Shown: piece after piece, positions 6,195-7,905 of the stretch | Position numbering within the stretch: position 1 is the stretch's first letter | Layout of the letters: each line of letters opens with the position of its first letter | From: an uncultured Prevotella sp. | GTDB taxonomy: Bacteria > Bacteroidota > Bacteroidia > Bacteroidales > Bacteroidaceae | NCBI GenBank assembly: GCA_900319895.1 | Contig: ONQK01000117.1 | Coordinates: 1 to 7,905 of the forward strand | DNA: 7,905 bases | Direction of reading: 5' to 3' | Program-made: the position numbers and the translations under genes | Notes under the pieces: generated by a model | Databases searched by the model: none | The model's input: only the letters and a program-made list of their open reading frames with translations | Told to the model about the DNA's origin: nothing

Positions 6195-6306
6195 TGGCCT
6201 CTTTTGAGGTACAATCGTTTTTCCTCCGGTTTTTGTCTTGAGTAATCATGTTTTTATGGGGCGCAATGCCAAGTCATTGGATTATCGCATTGTTGGCAGG
6301 AACCCT
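6195..6306. other. Convergent intergenic region with weak hairpins
   Basis: Between the stop codons of the GNAT gene and rmuC. Two overlapping inverted repeats are present: CAATGC/GCATTG (6264-6269 and 6287-6292) and TGCCAA/TTGGCA (6267-6272 and 6293-6298). They cannot form at the same time. A small CCTC/GAGG hairpin lies just after the GNAT gene. None has a proper U-tract on either strand, so I do not call a terminator here, although a factor-dependent or bidirectional end is plausible. Confidence 0.35.
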
Positions 6307-7671
6307 TCATTTCTCTTCCCATCCGTCTGTAGGTTCAGGGATGCGCCGGTTGGGGTTCTCTTTTGCACCTAGGTCTATGAGTTCCCGTGCTTTTTTGACT
6401 ACGCTTTGTTTGCCGCTGACCAGTTTGTTGTTGGTTTCCTCGTATGCTTTATTTACTTTTTCCAACCTATCGCCCAGTTCGTTGTAGCGCTTGGCAAAGT
6501 CGCCCAGGCGGTCGAGCAGTTGCTCTGCCAGTCCGAACACTTTTTCCTGGTTTTTAGCTTGTTGGTTTTGCACCCATGCCACATGTATCATGTGGAGGAT
6601 GGCGATGAGGTTTTGTTCGCTGGTGATAAACACTTTTTTCTCAAAGGCCTCGCGCCAGAGCGTCGTGTCATTGGCCAACGCGACTTGCAGCGACGACTCA
6701 AAAGGCATGAACATGATGACGAAGTCTATTTTGTCGTGTGTTTTGTTGATGTATCGGCTGTAATCCTTGCGTGCCAGCTCGCCGACGTGCCGCCGTATGC
6801 TGGCAATATGTTCTTTCAGGAACTTGGATTTTTCTGCCTCGTCCGTGGTGTTGACGTATTTTTCGTATGCGACGATGGATACTTTCGAGTCAATGACGGC
6901 ATCTTGTCCGTTGGGATAGTGGAGGATGACATCTGGCCGCATCAAAGAGCCGGTCTCTTCGTTCTCAACCGAAGTCCCACTTTGATTCCGGATGTTGCGC
7001 TGGAGGTCAAAGTGCGTGCCTTCGACCAGTCCTTGGCTGGCGAGCAGTTCTGCGAGGATGATTTCCCCCATGTATCCTGTCCCGCGGTTGTCTTTTTTCA
7101 GCACATTGGTCAGCGCGTCTGCCTTTTCGCCGATGCGCTCGTTGCTTTGTATCATCAATTGTATTTGTTCACGCAGGCTTGCCGAGGTTTCCGCCGACCC
7201 TTTTGCCGTGTCGTTAAGTGCTTTTCGCATCTCGCTAATGGCTTCTTTCAAGGGAAGTGTAATGTTGCCGATGTTTTCTGTGTTTGCTTCCTTGAGCCTC
7301 TGGGCGTTTTGTTCGAGCACTTGCCGGGCGACGTTGGCGATGCGTTCTTGCGCGGCATTGAGTTGTTCTTTGAATTGTTTGTCCCGTTGACTTGCCTCGC
7401 TTTCCGCCTGTTGTTTCAGCATTTGTATTTCTGTACTTTTTTTCTCGCTTTCTACTTGCAGTTGTATGTTGTGTTGTTGCAGCGTGTTTTTCTCGCTGTT
7501 GAGGCGGTCGACGCGTTGTTGTGACTCCTCCTGTTTTTCGTTGAGCTGCAACGTTTTTTGTGTCAGGAGGGCAATTTCTTGTGCCAATTTCCGCAATTTG
7601 TTGTTGAAAAAGAGGTAGGCGATGAGGCCGCCCGTTAAGATACCTGCAAGAATATACATTATAGTTTCCAT
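6307..7671 (-). CDS. rmuC: DNA recombination protein RmuC
   Basis: RmuC family protein, thought to be a nuclease-like factor limiting rearrangements at inverted repeats. The 454-aa length is close to the E. coli protein. Residues 4-23 form one membrane-spanning helix. Residues 25 to about 130 are a long, glutamine- and glutamate-rich coiled coil. The conserved domain covers about 185-420. Visible PD-(D/E)xK-like positions are GE at 202-203, RPDVIL at 246-251 and IDSK at 260-263, with KVSIVAYEKY following, a strong family signature; FMPFES (321-326) and AWVQNQ (365-370) also fit. The first motif reads RGTGYMGE where many family members have RGNWGE. The C-terminal tail from about 430 is polar and likely disordered. 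M1 is used; M5 (7659) is possible. Single gene with its own promoter, convergent with the GNAT gene. Confidence 0.93.
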   Translation of the reverse strand: METIMYILAGILTGGLIAYLFFNNKLRKLAQEIALLTQKTLQLNEKQEESQQRVDRLNSEKNTLQQHNIQLQVESEKKSTEIQMLKQQAESEASQRDKQFKEQLNAAQERIANVARQVLEQNAQRLKEANTENIGNITLPLKEAISEMRKALNDTAKGSAETSASLREQIQLMIQSNERIGEKADALTNVLKKDNRGTGYMGEIILAELLASQGLVEGTHFDLQRNIRNQSGTSVENEETGSLMRPDVILHYPNGQDAVIDSKVSIVAYEKYVNTTDEAEKSKFLKEHIASIRRHVGELARKDYSRYINKTHDKIDFVIMFMPFESSLQVALANDTTLWREAFEKKVFITSEQNLIAILHMIHVAWVQNQQAKNQEKVFGLAEQLLDRLGDFAKRYNELGDRLEKVNKAYEETNNKLVSGKQSVVKKARELIDLGAKENPNRRIPEPTDGWEEK

Positions 7672-7695
7672 CGTCTATGGTGCCTTTATTTGTTG

Positions 7696-7703
7696 CAAAA
7701 ATA
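7696..7703 (-). promoter_or_regulatory. rmuC promoter -7 box
   Basis: TATTTTTG on the minus strand matches TAnnTTTG, is followed by CA and lies 24 nt upstream of the rmuC ATG. No convincing -33 TTTG is present at 19-21 bases. The call rests on the -7 box, its position, and the ahpF terminator at 7751-7790 that separates rmuC from the gene upstream. Confidence 0.5.
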
Positions 7704-7750
7704 GTAATTTTCCCCTGAAAATGTTTGTTTTTGATGCTGAATTTTGGACA

Positions 7751-7790
7751 TAAAAGAGCAGAACCTCCCTGTGGATTAAAGGTTCCGCTC
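7751..7790 (-). terminator. Intrinsic terminator of ahpF
   Basis: On the minus strand GAGCGGAACCT (7780-7790) pairs with AGGTTCTGCTC (7756-7766), 11 bp with one G-U pair and a 13-nt loop, followed by TTTTA (7751-7755). It lies 31 nt after the ahpF stop codon. The G-U pair is valid only in the minus-strand RNA; on the plus strand it is an A-C mismatch followed by A residues, so termination is specific to leftward transcription. The U-tract is short, so efficiency may be moderate. Confidence 0.8.
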
Positions 7791-7821
7791 AAAAAAACTA
7801 TGGCGTGATGGGGCTCGTCTG

Positions 7822-7905
7822 TCAAATGACATTTCTAATTTTGTCCTCAAATGCGGAGAGTGCGGCTTTTGCACCTTCGCCCATGGATATGATAATCTGC
7901 TTGTA
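7822..7905 (-). CDS. ahpF: Alkyl hydroperoxide reductase subunit F, C-terminal fragment (gene runs off right edge)
   Basis: Only the last 27 codons and the TGA stop (7822-7824) are inside the window; the frame reads YKQIIISMGEGAKAALSAF and then EDKIRNVI. This matches the C-terminal end of AhpF (E. coli ends YKQIIIATGEGAKASLSAF), where the GEGAKAALSAF helix closes the FAD-binding thioredoxin-reductase-like domain. MGEGAK separates it from ordinary thioredoxin reductase, which usually has GSG or GDG with C or V here. AhpF passes electrons from NADH to the peroxidase AhpC in the cytoplasm. ahpC would be expected to the right, outside the window. Confidence 0.85.
   Translation of the reverse strand, partial: YKQIIISMGEGAKAALSAFEDKIRNVI

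Noticed and set aside
6406..7524. A 372-codon open frame antisense to rmuC
   Set aside because: It lies wholly opposite a strongly supported gene, its product has no recognisable domain and reads as low-complexity hydrophobic sequence, and no promoter precedes it. It follows from codon use in rmuC.

Overview
The window looks like ordinary chromosome from a member of the Bacteroidales, close to Prevotella or Bacteroides in style. I infer this from the promoters, which carry the Bacteroidota -7 box TAnnTTTG and sometimes TTTG about 20 bases upstream, from the absence of Shine-Dalgarno sequences, and from the proteins themselves (a short PBP4-type peptidase and AhpF ending in the family's usual tail). 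I found no mobile element, CRISPR array, phage gene or toxin-antitoxin pair, and I do not claim a new multi-gene system.

Left part (1-1803): a promoter at the very edge fires leftward out of the window. Next, all on the minus strand, come a tRNA-Leu(UAG) with its own promoter and intrinsic terminator, and dacB (PBP4-like D,D-peptidase, exported). A divergent intergenic region separates dacB from nadB. Centre (1804-4077): nadB (L-aspartate oxidase, plus strand) converges on a gene for a small four-helix membrane protein of unknown function (minus). That gene is preceded by an unusual leader of about 140 nt holding three tandem heptamers and an inverted repeat.

Right-centre (4078-6194): a two-gene minus-strand operon encodes a GlsB/YeaQ-type membrane protein and, 9 nt downstream, a membrane-anchored calcineurin-like phosphoesterase. 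Divergent from it is a GNAT acetyltransferase whose near-perfect consensus promoter ends 5 nt before the ATG. Right part (6195-7905): rmuC (minus, convergent with the acetyltransferase gene), then a hairpin terminator and the last 27 codons of ahpF, which enters from the right edge.

The genes are mostly single transcription units with unrelated jobs: wall recycling or maturation, de novo NAD synthesis, envelope stress or phosphoester hydrolysis, DNA maintenance and peroxide defence. The most useful signals are regulatory. There is a 12-bp perfect palindrome over the nadB transcription start, an extended promoter motif shared by several minus-strand promoters, a possible leaderless mRNA, and the repeat-bearing leader of the small membrane protein gene.
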